The notes beneath the pieces are model-generated. The model saw only the letters and a program-made list of their open reading frames with translations, was not told the DNA's origin and searched no databases. A stretch of DNA of 64,000 bases from Blastococcus saxobsidens. Its GTDB lineage: Bacteria; Actinomycetota; Actinomycetes; Mycobacteriales; Geodermatophilaceae. Position 1 is the stretch's first letter. The number at the start of each line of letters is the position of its first letter. A program made the position numbers and the translations under genes. The DNA lies in contig NZ_POQT01000017.1 in assembly GCF_002938435.1 (NCBI RefSeq), positions 1-64,000 on the forward strand, in the 5' to 3' direction. Positions 46,395-54,899 of the stretch are shown here, in pieces.

Positions 46395-47321
46395 ATGGAC
46401 CTCTTCCCGCCGATGCCGTACGCGGCGTGGTCGGACACCCTTGCCACGATCCACCGGTTCGCGCAGGTGGTCGGCCGGGTCCGCCTGCTCCGGAGCCCGC
46501 GGCGCAACCACTGGTGGAACGTGCCCCTGCACCTGACCGGGCGTGGGCTCACGACCCGCCCGATGGGCCTGGAGCCCACGTTCACCGTCGACCTCGACCT
46601 GCTCGACCACCGGGTCGACGTGAGCACGGTGAGCGGCCGCCGGGCGTCCTTCGGCCTGGTCGGCCGCTCCGTGGCCGACTTCCACGGCGAGCTGCAGCAC
46701 GCGCTGGCGGCCGTCGGGGTGCACGGCGTGGACATCGCCGGGGCGCGGCCGTTCGACCTGCCCGACGCCGACCGGCCGTTCGCCGAGGACACCGAGCACG
46801 CGAGCTACGACCCGGCGGCGGTGACCCGGTACTGGCAGGTGCTCAGCCAGGTCAACGTGGTCCTCGAGGAGTTCGCCGGCCGGTTCTCCGGCAAGACCAG
46901 CCCGGTGCACCACTTCTGGCACACCTTCGACATCGCGGTCACCCGGTTCTCCGACCGGGTCGTCCGGCCGGCCGACGGCGCCGACCCCGTGACCCGGGAG
47001 GCGTACTCCCGCGAGGTGGTCAGCTCCGGGTTCTGGTTCGGCGACGCGTCGTTCCCCGAGCCGGCCTTCTACTCCTACACAGCACCTGAACCTGCCGGGC
47101 TGGCCGAGGCGGCCCTGCCGCACGGCGCTACCTGGGTCCCGCGGGGCGGCAGCCACCTGGCCGTCCTGCCCTACGACGCCGCGCGGGCCGCCGGCGACCC
47201 GAAGGCAGCGGTGCTGGACTTCCTCGAGGCCGCGTACCAGGCGGGGGCCACGCGGGCCGGGTGGGACGTCGAGGGGCTGGCCTGCCACGGCGGGGTGACC
47301 GACCCCCTGCTCGGGGCCTGA
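46395..47321 (+). CDS. DUF5996 family protein
   Basis: 308 residues, unknown function. Landmarks are WNVPLHLTGRGLTTRPM near the start, HFWHTFDIAVTRFSDR in the middle, and FWFGDASFPEPAFYSYTAPE in the last third. No TM segments or signal peptide. GGAGG lies 6 bases before the ATG. A hairpin-like CGGCTC / GAGCCG pair in the upstream gap may terminate the M3 gene. Confidence 0.85.
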   Translation: MDLFPPMPYAAWSDTLATIHRFAQVVGRVRLLRSPRRNHWWNVPLHLTGRGLTTRPMGLEPTFTVDLDLLDHRVDVSTVSGRRASFGLVGRSVADFHGELQHALAAVGVHGVDIAGARPFDLPDADRPFAEDTEHASYDPAAVTRYWQVLSQVNVVLEEFAGRFSGKTSPVHHFWHTFDIAVTRFSDRVVRPADGADPVTREAYSREVVSSGFWFGDASFPEPAFYSYTAPEPAGLAEAALPHGATWVPRGGSHLAVLPYDAARAAGDPKAAVLDFLEAAYQAGATRAGWDVEGLACHGGVTDPLLGA

Positions 47322-47421
47322 GCCCACGGCCTCGCGACAGCCGGCTCTTCTCGCGGTCGGGGACCCGGGCAGGACACGCGCGAGTCCGACCCCGAGCCGC
47401 GGGGTGGTCGGCCGCTGTGCA

Positions 47422-47438
47422 GGAAGTCGGCGACTTCC
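47422..47438. terminator. Small hairpin between convergent genes
   Basis: GGAAGTC / GACTTCC with a 3-base loop, between the DUF5996 and RNHCP genes. Confidence 0.4.
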
Positions 47439-47469
47439 ACCGTTCGAGGCGACCGAAGGCCATGGGGTC

Positions 47470-47802
47470 TCAGAGCCAGGGGAGCGAGAGCACCAGGTCG
47501 AGGTCGTCGGGGGCGTCGCCGTCGCGGACCAGCCGGTTGGGCTGGCGGTGGCCGCACGCCGTGCAGCGGTGGACCACCTGCCAGCCCTTGCCCGACTTCT
47601 CCACCAGGCCGATCGGCTCCATGGGCTGCCGGCACCCGCTGGCGCGGTCACCGGGCAGCTCGTCGACGTGCAGCGACCACAGGCAGTACGGGCAGTGGTT
47701 GCGGTAGTGCCCGTCGGTGTTCGCCGGTACGGGTGCGGCGCAGTGCACGCACGGGAAGCCGGTGTTCTCCGCCCGCCGGGAGCGGGCGCGCGGTGCCGTC
47801 AC
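47470..47802 (-). CDS. RNHCP domain protein
   Basis: 110 residues. It contains the name-giving motif in HYRNHCPYCLWSLHVD, plus FPCVHCAAPV near the start and HRCTACGHRQPNRL near the end, giving three CxxC pairs for zinc binding. Function is unknown; an RNA- or DNA-binding role is likely for such ribbons. GTG at 47802 lies 8 bases after the greA stop codon, so the two are co-transcribed. Confidence 0.9.
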   Translation of the reverse strand: MTAPRARSRRAENTGFPCVHCAAPVPANTDGHYRNHCPYCLWSLHVDELPGDRASGCRQPMEPIGLVEKSGKGWQVVHRCTACGHRQPNRLVRDGDAPDDLDLVLSLPWL

Positions 47803-47809
47803 CTGACGG

Positions 47810-48313
47810 TCAGGGGACGAACGGCTCGATGCCGACGACCTCGACGGTGATGTCCCGGCCGTTCGGCGCCTGGTACGTGACCTTCTTGCCCGGCTTCGCA
47901 CCCATGATCGCCGAGCCGAGCGCCGACTCCGGCGAGTAGACGGTCAGTGCCGTCGTCCCGGCGATCTCGCGGGACCCCAGCAGGAACTTCTCGGTGTCGT
48001 CGTCGCCCTCGAACCGGATGGTGATCACGGTGCCGGTGGCGGCGTGGGTGACCTTCGTGGGCGGCTCGCCCACCTGGGCCTTGCGCAGCAGGTCGGTGAG
48101 CTGGCGGATCCGGCCCTCCTGCTTGCCCTGCTCGTCCTTGGCGGCGTGGTACCCGCCGTTCTCCTTGAGGTCGCCCTCCTCGCGGCGGGCGTTGATCTCG
48201 GCGGCCATGGCCGGGCGGTTCGCCACCAGCTGGTCGAGCTCGGCCTTCAGCCGGTCGTAGGCGTCCTGGGTCAGCCAGATGCCCTGGTCGTGCTCGTCAG
48301 TGGGGGTGGACAC
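47810..48313 (-). CDS. greA: Transcription elongation factor GreA
   Basis: 167 residues. The N-terminal coiled coil contains YDRLKAELDQLV and AEINARREEGDLKENGGYHA with the acidic tip that enters the polymerase secondary channel; the C-terminal FKBP-like domain has VYSPESALGSAIMGAKPGKKV (read in parts). It stimulates cleavage of backtracked RNA. GTG at 48313 has AGGAG 9 bases upstream on its strand; longer in-frame starts lack a site. Confidence 0.96.
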   Translation of the reverse strand: MSTPTDEHDQGIWLTQDAYDRLKAELDQLVANRPAMAAEINARREEGDLKENGGYHAAKDEQGKQEGRIRQLTDLLRKAQVGEPPTKVTHAATGTVITIRFEGDDDTEKFLLGSREIAGTTALTVYSPESALGSAIMGAKPGKKVTYQAPNGRDITVEVVGIEPFVP

Positions 48314-48421
48314 GTGGAGGAACTCCTGGAACTCGGGTAGGCCACCCGGGCGGGCGGCCGTAGGTCGATCCAGCCAAGCTAACACCGCGAAACAGCGCGA
48401 TGCAGTCACGCGGCGCGCTGC

Positions 48422-48450
48422 ACCGGATACGAGACGCCAGGGTATCCGGT
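48422..48450. promoter_or_regulatory. Inverted repeat in the greA-mca divergent region
   Basis: ACCGGATAC (48422-48430) and GTATCCGGT (48442-48450), perfect 9-bp arms, 11 bases apart. The 244-bp region between the divergent genes must hold both promoters, so this is a candidate operator. Confidence 0.45.
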
Positions 48451-48545
48451 TGTGCCGGACCTCTTGAGACGCCCGACCGGGTGGCCCGCGGAGAGGCGTC
48501 GACCACACCTGACCGGGGTTCCGTCGTCTGCCGGGCCGGGCGAGG

Positions 48546-48551
48546 GACACT
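48546..48551 (+). promoter_or_regulatory. Leaderless -10 box of mca
   Basis: GACACT then 6 bases and GTG 48558. The same element with the same spacing precedes the gene at 62653. Confidence 0.5.
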
Positions 48552-48557
48552 GTGCAG

Positions 48558-49445
48558 GTGACCTCAACCGATCGGCTGCGGCTGCTCGCCGTGCACGCTC
48601 ATCCGGACGACGAGTCGAGCAAGGGCGCCGCCACGATGGCGAAGTACGTCGCCGAGGGCGTGCGCGTGATGGTGGCGACCGCCACCGGAGGCGAGCGGGG
48701 CTCGGTGCTGAACCCGGCCATGGACCGCCCCGAGGTGTGGGAGCGGCTGCCGCAGATCCGCGTCGAGGAGATGGCGAAGGCCCGCGAGATCCTCGGCATC
48801 GAGCAGGAGTTCCTCGGCTTCGTGGACTCCGGGCTGCCCGAGGGCGACCCGCTGCCGCCGCTGCCGGAGGGCTGCTTCGCCCTCGTCCCGCTGGAGGAGG
48901 CCGCGGCACCCCTGGTCGCGCTGATCCGCCGGTTCAAGCCGCAGGTGGTCACCACCTACGACGAGCGCGGCGGGTACCCCCACCCGGACCACATCAAGAC
49001 CCACGAGATCTCGGTCCACGCCTTCGAGGCCGCCGGTGACCCCGACCGGTACCCCGAGCTCGGCGAGCCGTGGCAGCCGAGCAAGCTCTACTACCACATG
49101 AGCTTCACGCTGCCCCGTACGAAGGCGCTGCACGAGGCCATCCTCGCCACCGGGTCCGAGTCGCCCTACGCCGAATGGCTGGCGAACTGGGACCCGGCTC
49201 ACGACATCTCCCACCGCGTCACGACCCGCGTCCCGTGCGCCGAGTACTTCCCGGTGCGCGATGCGGCGCTGATCGCGCACGCCACCCAGATCGACCCGCT
49301 CGGGCGCTGGTTCGCCTGCCCGGTGGACACCCAGCAGCAGGTGTGGCCGACCGAGGACTACGAGCTGGCCCGCTCGCTGGTCGACACCGAGACGCCCGAG
49401 GACGACCTGTTCGCCGGAGTCCGCAGTGAGGTGACCGTCCCATGA
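48558..49445 (+). CDS. mca: Mycothiol S-conjugate amidase Mca
   Basis: 295 residues, LmbE/PIG-L fold. The zinc site is AVHAHPDDES (HxDD) and GYPHPDHIKTH (HPDH). ATGGERGSVLNPAM and the C-terminal WFACPVDTQQQVWPTEDYEL separate it from MshB. It cleaves mycothiol-toxin conjugates to mercapturates for export. This implies that the host makes mycothiol. GTG 48558 is preferred over GTG 48552 because of the leaderless -10 box. The next gene overlaps it by 4 bp. Confidence 0.94.
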   Translation: MTSTDRLRLLAVHAHPDDESSKGAATMAKYVAEGVRVMVATATGGERGSVLNPAMDRPEVWERLPQIRVEEMAKAREILGIEQEFLGFVDSGLPEGDPLPPLPEGCFALVPLEEAAAPLVALIRRFKPQVVTTYDERGGYPHPDHIKTHEISVHAFEAAGDPDRYPELGEPWQPSKLYYHMSFTLPRTKALHEAILATGSESPYAEWLANWDPAHDISHRVTTRVPCAEYFPVRDAALIAHATQIDPLGRWFACPVDTQQQVWPTEDYELARSLVDTETPEDDLFAGVRSEVTVP

Positions 49446-49783
49446 GCACGTCCGTGACAGAACTCTTCGCCGTCGCCGTCAACCAACAGCCGGAGGACGT
49501 CGGCAAGGCCGGCCCGCTCGGCCTGCTGCTGCTGGTGCTGCTGCTCATCGCCGCCGCGCTGCTGGTGCGGTCGATGACCACGCACCTCAAGCGGTTGCCG
49601 CGCAGCTTCGACCCGGTCGACCAGGAGCCGCTCGTCGAGGTTCCCGACGACCTCTCCGAGCTGGACGAGCCCCGGCCGGGGCAGGACGTCCTGGACACGC
49701 TGCGCCGCGCGCCGCTGGCGATCGAGCCGCCGCGCCCGGACGCCGGCGACGACCGGACGGGTGGGCCCGCCGAGCGCGGGTGA
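49442..49783 (+). CDS. Small single-TM protein next to mca
   Basis: 113 residues: a short N-terminus, one TM helix (about 25-42, LGLLLLVLLLIAAALLV), then a basic stretch (TTHLKRLPRSF) and an acidic Pro-rich tail. Similar small membrane proteins follow mca in actinobacteria; no function is known to me. ATGA overlap with mca indicates co-translation. Confidence 0.82.
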   Translation: MSTSVTELFAVAVNQQPEDVGKAGPLGLLLLVLLLIAAALLVRSMTTHLKRLPRSFDPVDQEPLVEVPDDLSELDEPRPGQDVLDTLRRAPLAIEPPRPDAGDDRTGGPAERG

Positions 49784-49810
49784 CCCGTCCGGCCGCCGCC
49801 GGGGGATGCC

Positions 49811-50377
49811 TCACCAACGGTGGGCGACGTCGATCACCAGGCGCGGCCCCTCGCCGGACGACGCGACGCCCGGCAGGACGAACACGCGGAACGGCAGCCG
49901 GGCGCGCACCCCGAGCGCCAGGGTCGTCCGTCCTTCGAAGCTGCCTGCCCAGGCGACCTGCCGGAAGGTCGTGTAACCGGTGACGTCCACGACCTCCGTG
50001 CGGCTCGGCGGCCGGTAGGTCGCGTTGCCGTACTGGTCGTGGGCCGGTGCGCCGACGACGACCTGCAGGTCCGCGGCGCCGCGGACGGGCACCGGCCGGC
50101 CCGAACCGTCCTCGTGGACGGTGGGCACGTAGCCGACGTCGAAGGTGGCGAACCGGGTGTCCTCGCCGTTGAGGTCGATGACGAGGCGGTCGAAGCACGC
50201 ATGCCGGCCGGATCGGACGTCGTGGACCATCTCCCGGTCCCCGGACGCTGCTGTCTCCGCCAGCGAGCCCCAGGAGATCCCGCAGTAGGGCGCGGCCTGC
50301 GCCGGTGCGGGCGCCATCACGGCGGCGACCGCCGCGATGGCGAGGAGGACGAGCGGGCGGTGGATGGAACTGGTCAT
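49811..50377 (-). CDS. Secreted protein with AMIN-like domain
   Basis: 188 residues. A signal peptide (RPLVLLAIAAVAAVMAPAPA then AQA) ends near residue 28. The mature part, DRLVIDLNGEDTRFATFDVGY through FRVFVLPG and RLVIDVAHRW, is the AMIN-like beta-sandwich of many actinobacterial exported proteins; AMIN domains bind peptidoglycan or other envelope glycans. Cys near residues 32 and 60 could form a disulfide. ATG at 50377 has AGGGAGG five bases upstream. Confidence 0.84.
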   Translation of the reverse strand: MTSSIHRPLVLLAIAAVAAVMAPAPAQAAPYCGISWGSLAETAASGDREMVHDVRSGRHACFDRLVIDLNGEDTRFATFDVGYVPTVHEDGSGRPVPVRGAADLQVVVGAPAHDQYGNATYRPPSRTEVVDVTGYTTFRQVAWAGSFEGRTTLALGVRARLPFRVFVLPGVASSGEGPRLVIDVAHRW

Positions 50378-50663
50378 GGCGGCCTCCCTGGCGCGCTTCG
50401 GACGCGGCTGCGTCGCCGTCAGAGTCCGCCGACACGCCCCGTACCACCACGGGTCGCGAATGCCAGGTATTGCCGATCTTCCGGCGTGTCGTCCGGCAGG
50501 ATGTGTGGTGATGCGCGGGTCTGTGACTGATCGTGATCGGGCGGATGTCGCCGGTGGACGGCGGCGCTCCACGAGGCTGCCCGGGCAGGCGCCGCGCCCG
50601 CCGTTCCGACGTCTCCGGGGCGGGGGGCGGAACGCATGGTGCGGCCGCGCCGTTGGGCTGGTC

Positions 50664-51479
50664 GTGATCTCCTGCCTGCGGCGGCTCCTGCTGGTGCTCG
50701 GCGCCGTCGTCGTCCTGACCGGTTGTGCCGGTCCGGCCGCCCCGACGTCCGCCGGTCCGCAGGTGCTCGCGGCGGAGGAGGTGTTCGCGGCGGCTCCGGC
50801 CGTGGTGCCCGATCCCTCGGGTACGTCGGCGACCCTGGAGGTCTCGACCGACATCGACATGGCCTGCGCGGTGGTGTTCGGCCGCGACGAGTCCCTCGGG
50901 GACGGGATCGCCACGGATGCCGACATGGGCGGTGGTGCCCACGCCCAGCACCAGGCGGTCATGCGCGGGCTCGAGCCCGACACCGAGTACTTCTACCGGG
51001 TGCAGGGGTCCGGCGCCGACGGCAGCCTCTACCGCAGTGAGCTGATGAGCTTCCGGACGGCGCCGGCGGAAACCGTCACCGTGCCCGGTGCGAACGTGGC
51101 TCCGGAGGCGGACGTCGCCGGGGTCAGCTCCGAGTTCTCCGCTGCCTACGCCGCAGCCAACGCCGTCGACGGCGACCTCGCCACGGAGTGGTCCAGTGAC
51201 GGCGATGGCGACGACGCGTCGGTCACCCTGGACCTGGGCCGACCGGTCGACGTGGTGGGAGTGGCGCTGCGCAGCCGGTCGATGAGCGACGGCTCGTCGG
51301 TCATCGAGACCTTCACCGTCACGGTGGACGGTGGGCAGGTCCACGGTCCCTTCGAGGCGGGCACGGACGTCGTGGTCAACGAGGCCGACTTCACCGGCCA
51401 GGTGCTCAGGATCGACGCCGTGACGACCAGCGGCGGCAACACCGGTGCTGCAGAGATCGAGGTCTACGAGCGGCAGTGA
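50664..51479 (+). CDS. Lipoprotein with FN3-like and F5/8-type C (discoidin) domains
   Basis: 271 residues. The signal LLLVLGAVVVLTGC ends in a lipobox. A fibronectin-III-like domain (about 45-130) ends in LEPDTEYFYRVQG and MSFRTAP, as in purple acid phosphatase N-domains; a discoidin-type domain (about 135-270) follows with NAVDGDLATEWSS and VTLDLGRPVDVVGVALRSR. It is likely a carbohydrate-binding surface lipoprotein. No catalytic domain is present. The GTG start has no strong ribosome site; it is picked because it directly precedes the signal peptide. Confidence 0.82.
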   Translation: MISCLRRLLLVLGAVVVLTGCAGPAAPTSAGPQVLAAEEVFAAAPAVVPDPSGTSATLEVSTDIDMACAVVFGRDESLGDGIATDADMGGGAHAQHQAVMRGLEPDTEYFYRVQGSGADGSLYRSELMSFRTAPAETVTVPGANVAPEADVAGVSSEFSAAYAAANAVDGDLATEWSSDGDGDDASVTLDLGRPVDVVGVALRSRSMSDGSSVIETFTVTVDGGQVHGPFEAGTDVVVNEADFTGQVLRIDAVTTSGGNTGAAEIEVYERQ

Positions 51480-51645
51480 GCCGCAGCGCCGCCGAGGTGT
51501 GGCCCACGTCCACCCCGGCGAGGCCGAGCAGGTGACCACGCGAGCTCCCGGGTCGATCCTCGCGGCGAGGAGCGCTGTGACGACCCCGACGATCGCGTGT
51601 TCCGTGCGGGGCGTCGCCCGGCGCTGCGGCGGGTGCTGGATGCGG

Positions 51646-53043
51646 TCACAGGCCCCGGTCGGCTTCGAGCAGTCGCAGCCAGACCTCGCTGACGGTCGGG
51701 AACGCGGGCACGGCGTGCCACAGGGTGTCGATGGGAACCTTGCCGACGACGGCGATCGTCGCCGCATGCAGCATCTCGCCGACGTTCGGCCCCACGAACG
51801 TCGCGCCGACGACGACCCGCTGCTGCTGGTCGATCACCAGTTGGGCCCGGCCGCGCACCTCGTCGCCGAGCAGCGCCCCACCAGCCACCGAGCCGATCTC
51901 GTAGGTGACCGTCTTCACGTCGACCCCGGCGTCGCGCGCCTGCTGCTCGGTCCGCCCGACCGCTGCGAGCTCCGGGTCGGTGAACATGACCTGGGGCACG
52001 GCTGTGTGGTCGGCCCAGGCCGAGCGGTCCTTGCCGGCGACGATGTCGCCGACCAGCCGTGCCTGGTACTTGCCCTGGTGCGTGAGGAGCGCGCGCCCGT
52101 TGACGTCCCCCGCGGCGTACAACCAGCCGCCGTCCACCGCCGTCACCCGCAGCTGGTCGTCGACCCGCAACGGCCCGCCTGGTTCCAGGCCGACGGCCTC
52201 GAGGCCGAGGTCGTCGGTGTTGGCGGCCCGGCCGGCCGCGACGAGGAGCTCCTCGCCGACGAGTTGGGTGCCGTCGTCCAGCGCGATGGTGACCGGCCCG
52301 TCCACGCCGTCCCGGGAGGCGTGGACGACGGACCTGCCGGTGCGCACGGTGATGCCCTCGGTGCGGAACGCGTCGGCGAGCAGCTCGCTCGCCCAGGGCT
52401 CGAAGCCGCCGACCAGGCGGTCGGACCGCTCCACGACGGTGACCTCGCGCGCGCCCAGTCGCCGGTACGCCTGGGCCATCTCGCAGCCGGCGACGCCGCC
52501 ACCGAGGACGAGCAGCCGGTCGGGGATGTCCTTGGCCGTGGTGACGTCGCGGTTGTCCCAGGGCCGGATCTCGTCCAGTCCGTCGACCGGGGGAGTGGTG
52601 GCCCGCGACCCCGTCGCAACGACGACGGCTCGCCGGGCGAGCAACCGCTGCCTCGCACCGTCGGCCGAGGTCACCGTGACCTCGCGCTCGCCGGTCAGCC
52701 GTGCCTGCCCCCGGACCAGGGTGGCGTCGATGCCGTCGAGCCACTGCACCTGCCCGTCGTCGTGCAGGTGGGAGATGAAGCCGTCCCGCCGGCGCAGCAC
52801 CGCATCGGTGTCGACGTCCCCGGTCACCGCCTCCGCGGCGCCGGGCAGCCGGCGCGCGGCAGCAAGGGCATGGGTGGGGCCGAGCAGCGCTTTGCTCGGG
52901 ATGCACGCCCAGTAGGAGCACTCCCCGCCGACGAGCTCTCGCTCGACGACGGCCACACTCAGCCCGTTGTCGCGGGCGTACCAGGCGACGTTAGTGCCGG
53001 TCGATCCGGCTCCCAGGACGATGACGTCGTAGGTGGTGCTCAT
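51646..53043 (-). CDS. Flavin disulfide oxidoreductase (mercuric reductase/dihydrolipoamide dehydrogenase-like)
   Basis: 465 residues. FAD site VIVLGAGSTGTNVA at the start, redox-active pair in GGECSYWACIPSK (Cys42, Cys47), NAD(P)H site LLVLGGGVAGCEMA, second FAD motif LYAAGDVNG, and C-terminal HAVPAFPTVSEVW with the interface His. Family members reduce disulfides or quinones. It lies directly upstream of the mycoredoxin remnant on the minus strand's far side, and mycothione reductase is a possible role, but motifs differ enough that I do not assign it. Confidence 0.87.
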   Translation of the reverse strand: MSTTYDVIVLGAGSTGTNVAWYARDNGLSVAVVERELVGGECSYWACIPSKALLGPTHALAAARRLPGAAEAVTGDVDTDAVLRRRDGFISHLHDDGQVQWLDGIDATLVRGQARLTGEREVTVTSADGARQRLLARRAVVVATGSRATTPPVDGLDEIRPWDNRDVTTAKDIPDRLLVLGGGVAGCEMAQAYRRLGAREVTVVERSDRLVGGFEPWASELLADAFRTEGITVRTGRSVVHASRDGVDGPVTIALDDGTQLVGEELLVAAGRAANTDDLGLEAVGLEPGGPLRVDDQLRVTAVDGGWLYAAGDVNGRALLTHQGKYQARLVGDIVAGKDRSAWADHTAVPQVMFTDPELAAVGRTEQQARDAGVDVKTVTYEIGSVAGGALLGDEVRGRAQLVIDQQQRVVVGATFVGPNVGEMLHAATIAVVGKVPIDTLWHAVPAFPTVSEVWLRLLEADRGL

Positions 53044-53079
53044 CGAGTGCCCTCCGAGGGTCTCAGGGTGGATGGCCCG

Positions 53080-53322
53080 CTACGCGCCGAGCCGGGCGAC
53101 GACGTCGTCGAGTGGCGGGTTGGTGAGTGCCGACCCGTCGTCGAACACGACCGTGGGGACGGTCTGGTTGCCCCCGTTGACGCTCATCACGTACTACGCG
53201 GCATCGGGGTCCCGTTCGATGTCGACGGCGGTGTAGGCGATACCGGCACGGTCGAGCTGCTTCATCAGTCGATGGCAGTAGCCGCACCACGGCGGGCTGT
53301 AGACGGTGAGTTCCCGACGCAT
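53080..53322 (-). pseudogene. Mycoredoxin/glutaredoxin interrupted by an in-frame TAG
   Basis: ATG at 53322 opens RRELTVYSPPWCGYCHRLM with the CxYC redox motif, and continues to VDIERDPDAA. TAG follows at 53196-53194. The same frame goes on with YVMSVNGGNQTVPTVVFDDG and LTNPPLDDVVARLGA to a stop at 53080. The uninterrupted length (80 residues) matches mycoredoxins, which have an acidic residue where the TAG stands, so a GAG-to-TAG change is the simplest explanation. The truncated product would have the active site but lose the cis-Pro TVP loop. Confidence 0.85.
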
Positions 53323-53396
53323 GGGTCGCTCCTGCGTTCGTGGGGGTGTCGCGGGCCGGGTGCTCCCGCCCCGGCCCGCGACGGCGGCGACTCGGG

Positions 53397-53936
53397 TCAG
53401 AGGGCCGGGGCCGGGGGGAGGTCCAGGTCGGTCTGGACCAGGTGGTTGAAGTAGTTGGTGAACAGGTTCAGCGCGACGTGCGCCGACGTCTCGGTGAGCT
53501 CGGCGTCGGTCCAGCCGGCGTCGAGCGCCGCCTGCCAGGTGGCGTCCTGGACGTGCCCGACCTCGCTGGTCTGTTCGCGCACCAGTGCGAGCAGCGCACC
53601 CAGCTTCGGGTCCTCGACCTGGCCGCGGCGGATGTCGATCGTCTCCTGCTGGCTGAGCCCGGCTGCCTTGCCGCCGGCGGTGTGCGCGGCCTGGCAGTAG
53701 GAGCACTCGTCGACGTTGGCCACGGCGAGTGCGATGGCCTCACGGGTCCGGCCGTCGAACGTGCCGGTGTCCTGCATGACCTGCTGGATGGCGGCGTAGG
53801 TCTGGAGCACGGCGGGGGAGTGCGCCATCCCGCCGTGGATGTTGAGGACCTTGCCGAACCGGGCCTCGAGGGCCTTGAGCACGTCACGGCTGCCCTCGGG
53901 CGCGGAGTCGACGGTGTGGACGGGGATGCGGGGCAT
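53397..53936 (-). CDS. Carboxymuconolactone decarboxylase / AhpD family protein
   Basis: 179 residues, all helical. The redox motif is ECSYCQAAHTAGGKAAG (CxxC with downstream His), as in AhpD-like alkylhydroperoxidases. It probably reduces peroxides with electrons from a thiol system. AAGG lies just before the ATG. It is 74 bp upstream of the mycoredoxin remnant on the same strand, which fits a thiol-redox operon whose mycoredoxin has been lost. Confidence 0.9.
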   Translation of the reverse strand: MPRIPVHTVDSAPEGSRDVLKALEARFGKVLNIHGGMAHSPAVLQTYAAIQQVMQDTGTFDGRTREAIALAVANVDECSYCQAAHTAGGKAAGLSQQETIDIRRGQVEDPKLGALLALVREQTSEVGHVQDATWQAALDAGWTDAELTETSAHVALNLFTNYFNHLVQTDLDLPPAPAL

Positions 53937-54052
53937 GGTTCGCCTTTCGTCGGAGGTGGGAGATGCGGCCCTGCGGCCTCGGCGGCACAGCGCCGCCGGC
54001 TGCGTGGCTGTGCCGGGTTTGTCACCTGGATTGCAGTCTTGGGGGCGATCCG

Positions 54053-54703
54053 TCACGCGGCGAGCGACTGGACCGTCTCGTCCGTCGTCAGGACAGCGCC
54101 GGCGATGTACCGGAAATTGGTGAGCGCGGCGGCGTACCCGTCCCCCATCTCGGGGTGCTGCGCGGCGGCGGTGGCGTCGGAGACGACGGCCACCTCGAAG
54201 CCCTGCTCGAGCAGTTCGCGCAGGTGGCTCTCGACGCACAGGTTCGCGGACATGCCGGCGAGGACGACCTTGGTGACGCCGCGCTTGCGCAGTTGCAGGA
54301 CGAGGTCGTTCTGCTCGGGCCCGTAGACCTTGTGCGGGCTGCACACGACGGTCCGCCCGTCCTCGAGGTAGGGCTTGTACTGCTCGAGCCAGTCGGCGCC
54401 GGAACCGGTGAAGCCCTGCATCTGCAATGGGCCGGGGCGGTCGAACATGCCGATCTCGTGCATCTTCTGCTCCAGCGTGCCGCCGAACTCCCACTCGTGA
54501 TCGTGCGGGAAGTAGTAGTGCGGGCTGACGAAGAGGGGAATACCGGTCTGCTCGGCGGCGGTCAGCAGTTGCTCGATGTGCTCGACCGTGCCGTTCTCCT
54601 CGACGCTGGTGCCCACCAGTTCCCAGGTGGCGCCGTCGGGGCTGAGGAAGTCGTTCTGCGGGTCGGTCAGTACCAGGGCGGTGTCGCCGGTGGTGAGTTG
54701 CAC
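54053..54703 (-). CDS. Isochorismatase-like cysteine hydrolase
   Basis: 216 residues. The triad is Asp in LTDPQNDFLS, Lys in SPHKVYGP, and Cys in GMSANLCVESHLREL. The cis-peptide bond region precedes the Cys as usual. Substrates in this family range from isochorismate to amides such as nicotinamide; this one cannot be assigned. GTG at 54703 is preceded by GGAGG. It lies upstream of the AhpD-like gene on the same strand with a 116-bp gap. Confidence 0.9.
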   Translation of the reverse strand: MQLTTGDTALVLTDPQNDFLSPDGATWELVGTSVEENGTVEHIEQLLTAAEQTGIPLFVSPHYYFPHDHEWEFGGTLEQKMHEIGMFDRPGPLQMQGFTGSGADWLEQYKPYLEDGRTVVCSPHKVYGPEQNDLVLQLRKRGVTKVVLAGMSANLCVESHLRELLEQGFEVAVVSDATAAAQHPEMGDGYAAALTNFRYIAGAVLTTDETVQSLAA

Positions 54704-54804
54704 GGGTCCTCCAGGGCGGTCGGACGGGATTCGTCGTGCTCCGGCCATCCCCAGCGCGGGCAGGTCGAGGCGTCGACTGTCATCCCGGATGCCGAGTCGG
54801 TCGG

Positions 54805-54822
54805 CACCGGCCATTCCCGGTG
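54805..54822 (-). terminator. Small hairpin downstream of the Crp-family gene
   Basis: CACCGG / CCGGTG with loop CCATTC, about 80 bases past the regulator's stop codon in a 196-bp gap. Confidence 0.35.
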
Positions 54823-54899
54823 AATGACGGCTGCCGTGCTCCGTGGTGGGTGCCGTCTCTGAACCCGGCACTGCCGAGAGGTGAATGCGCCTCAGGTGG

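Noticed and set aside
51480-51645. Gene in the 166-bp gap after the discoidin lipoprotein
   Set aside because: Only short shadow frames; a small TCCTC / GAGGA hairpin is present but too weak to call.
53194-53196. TAG in the mycoredoxin as pyrrolysine
   Set aside because: No pyrrolysine genes are visible here, and the pathway is not known from such actinomycetes; nonsense mutation or error is simpler.
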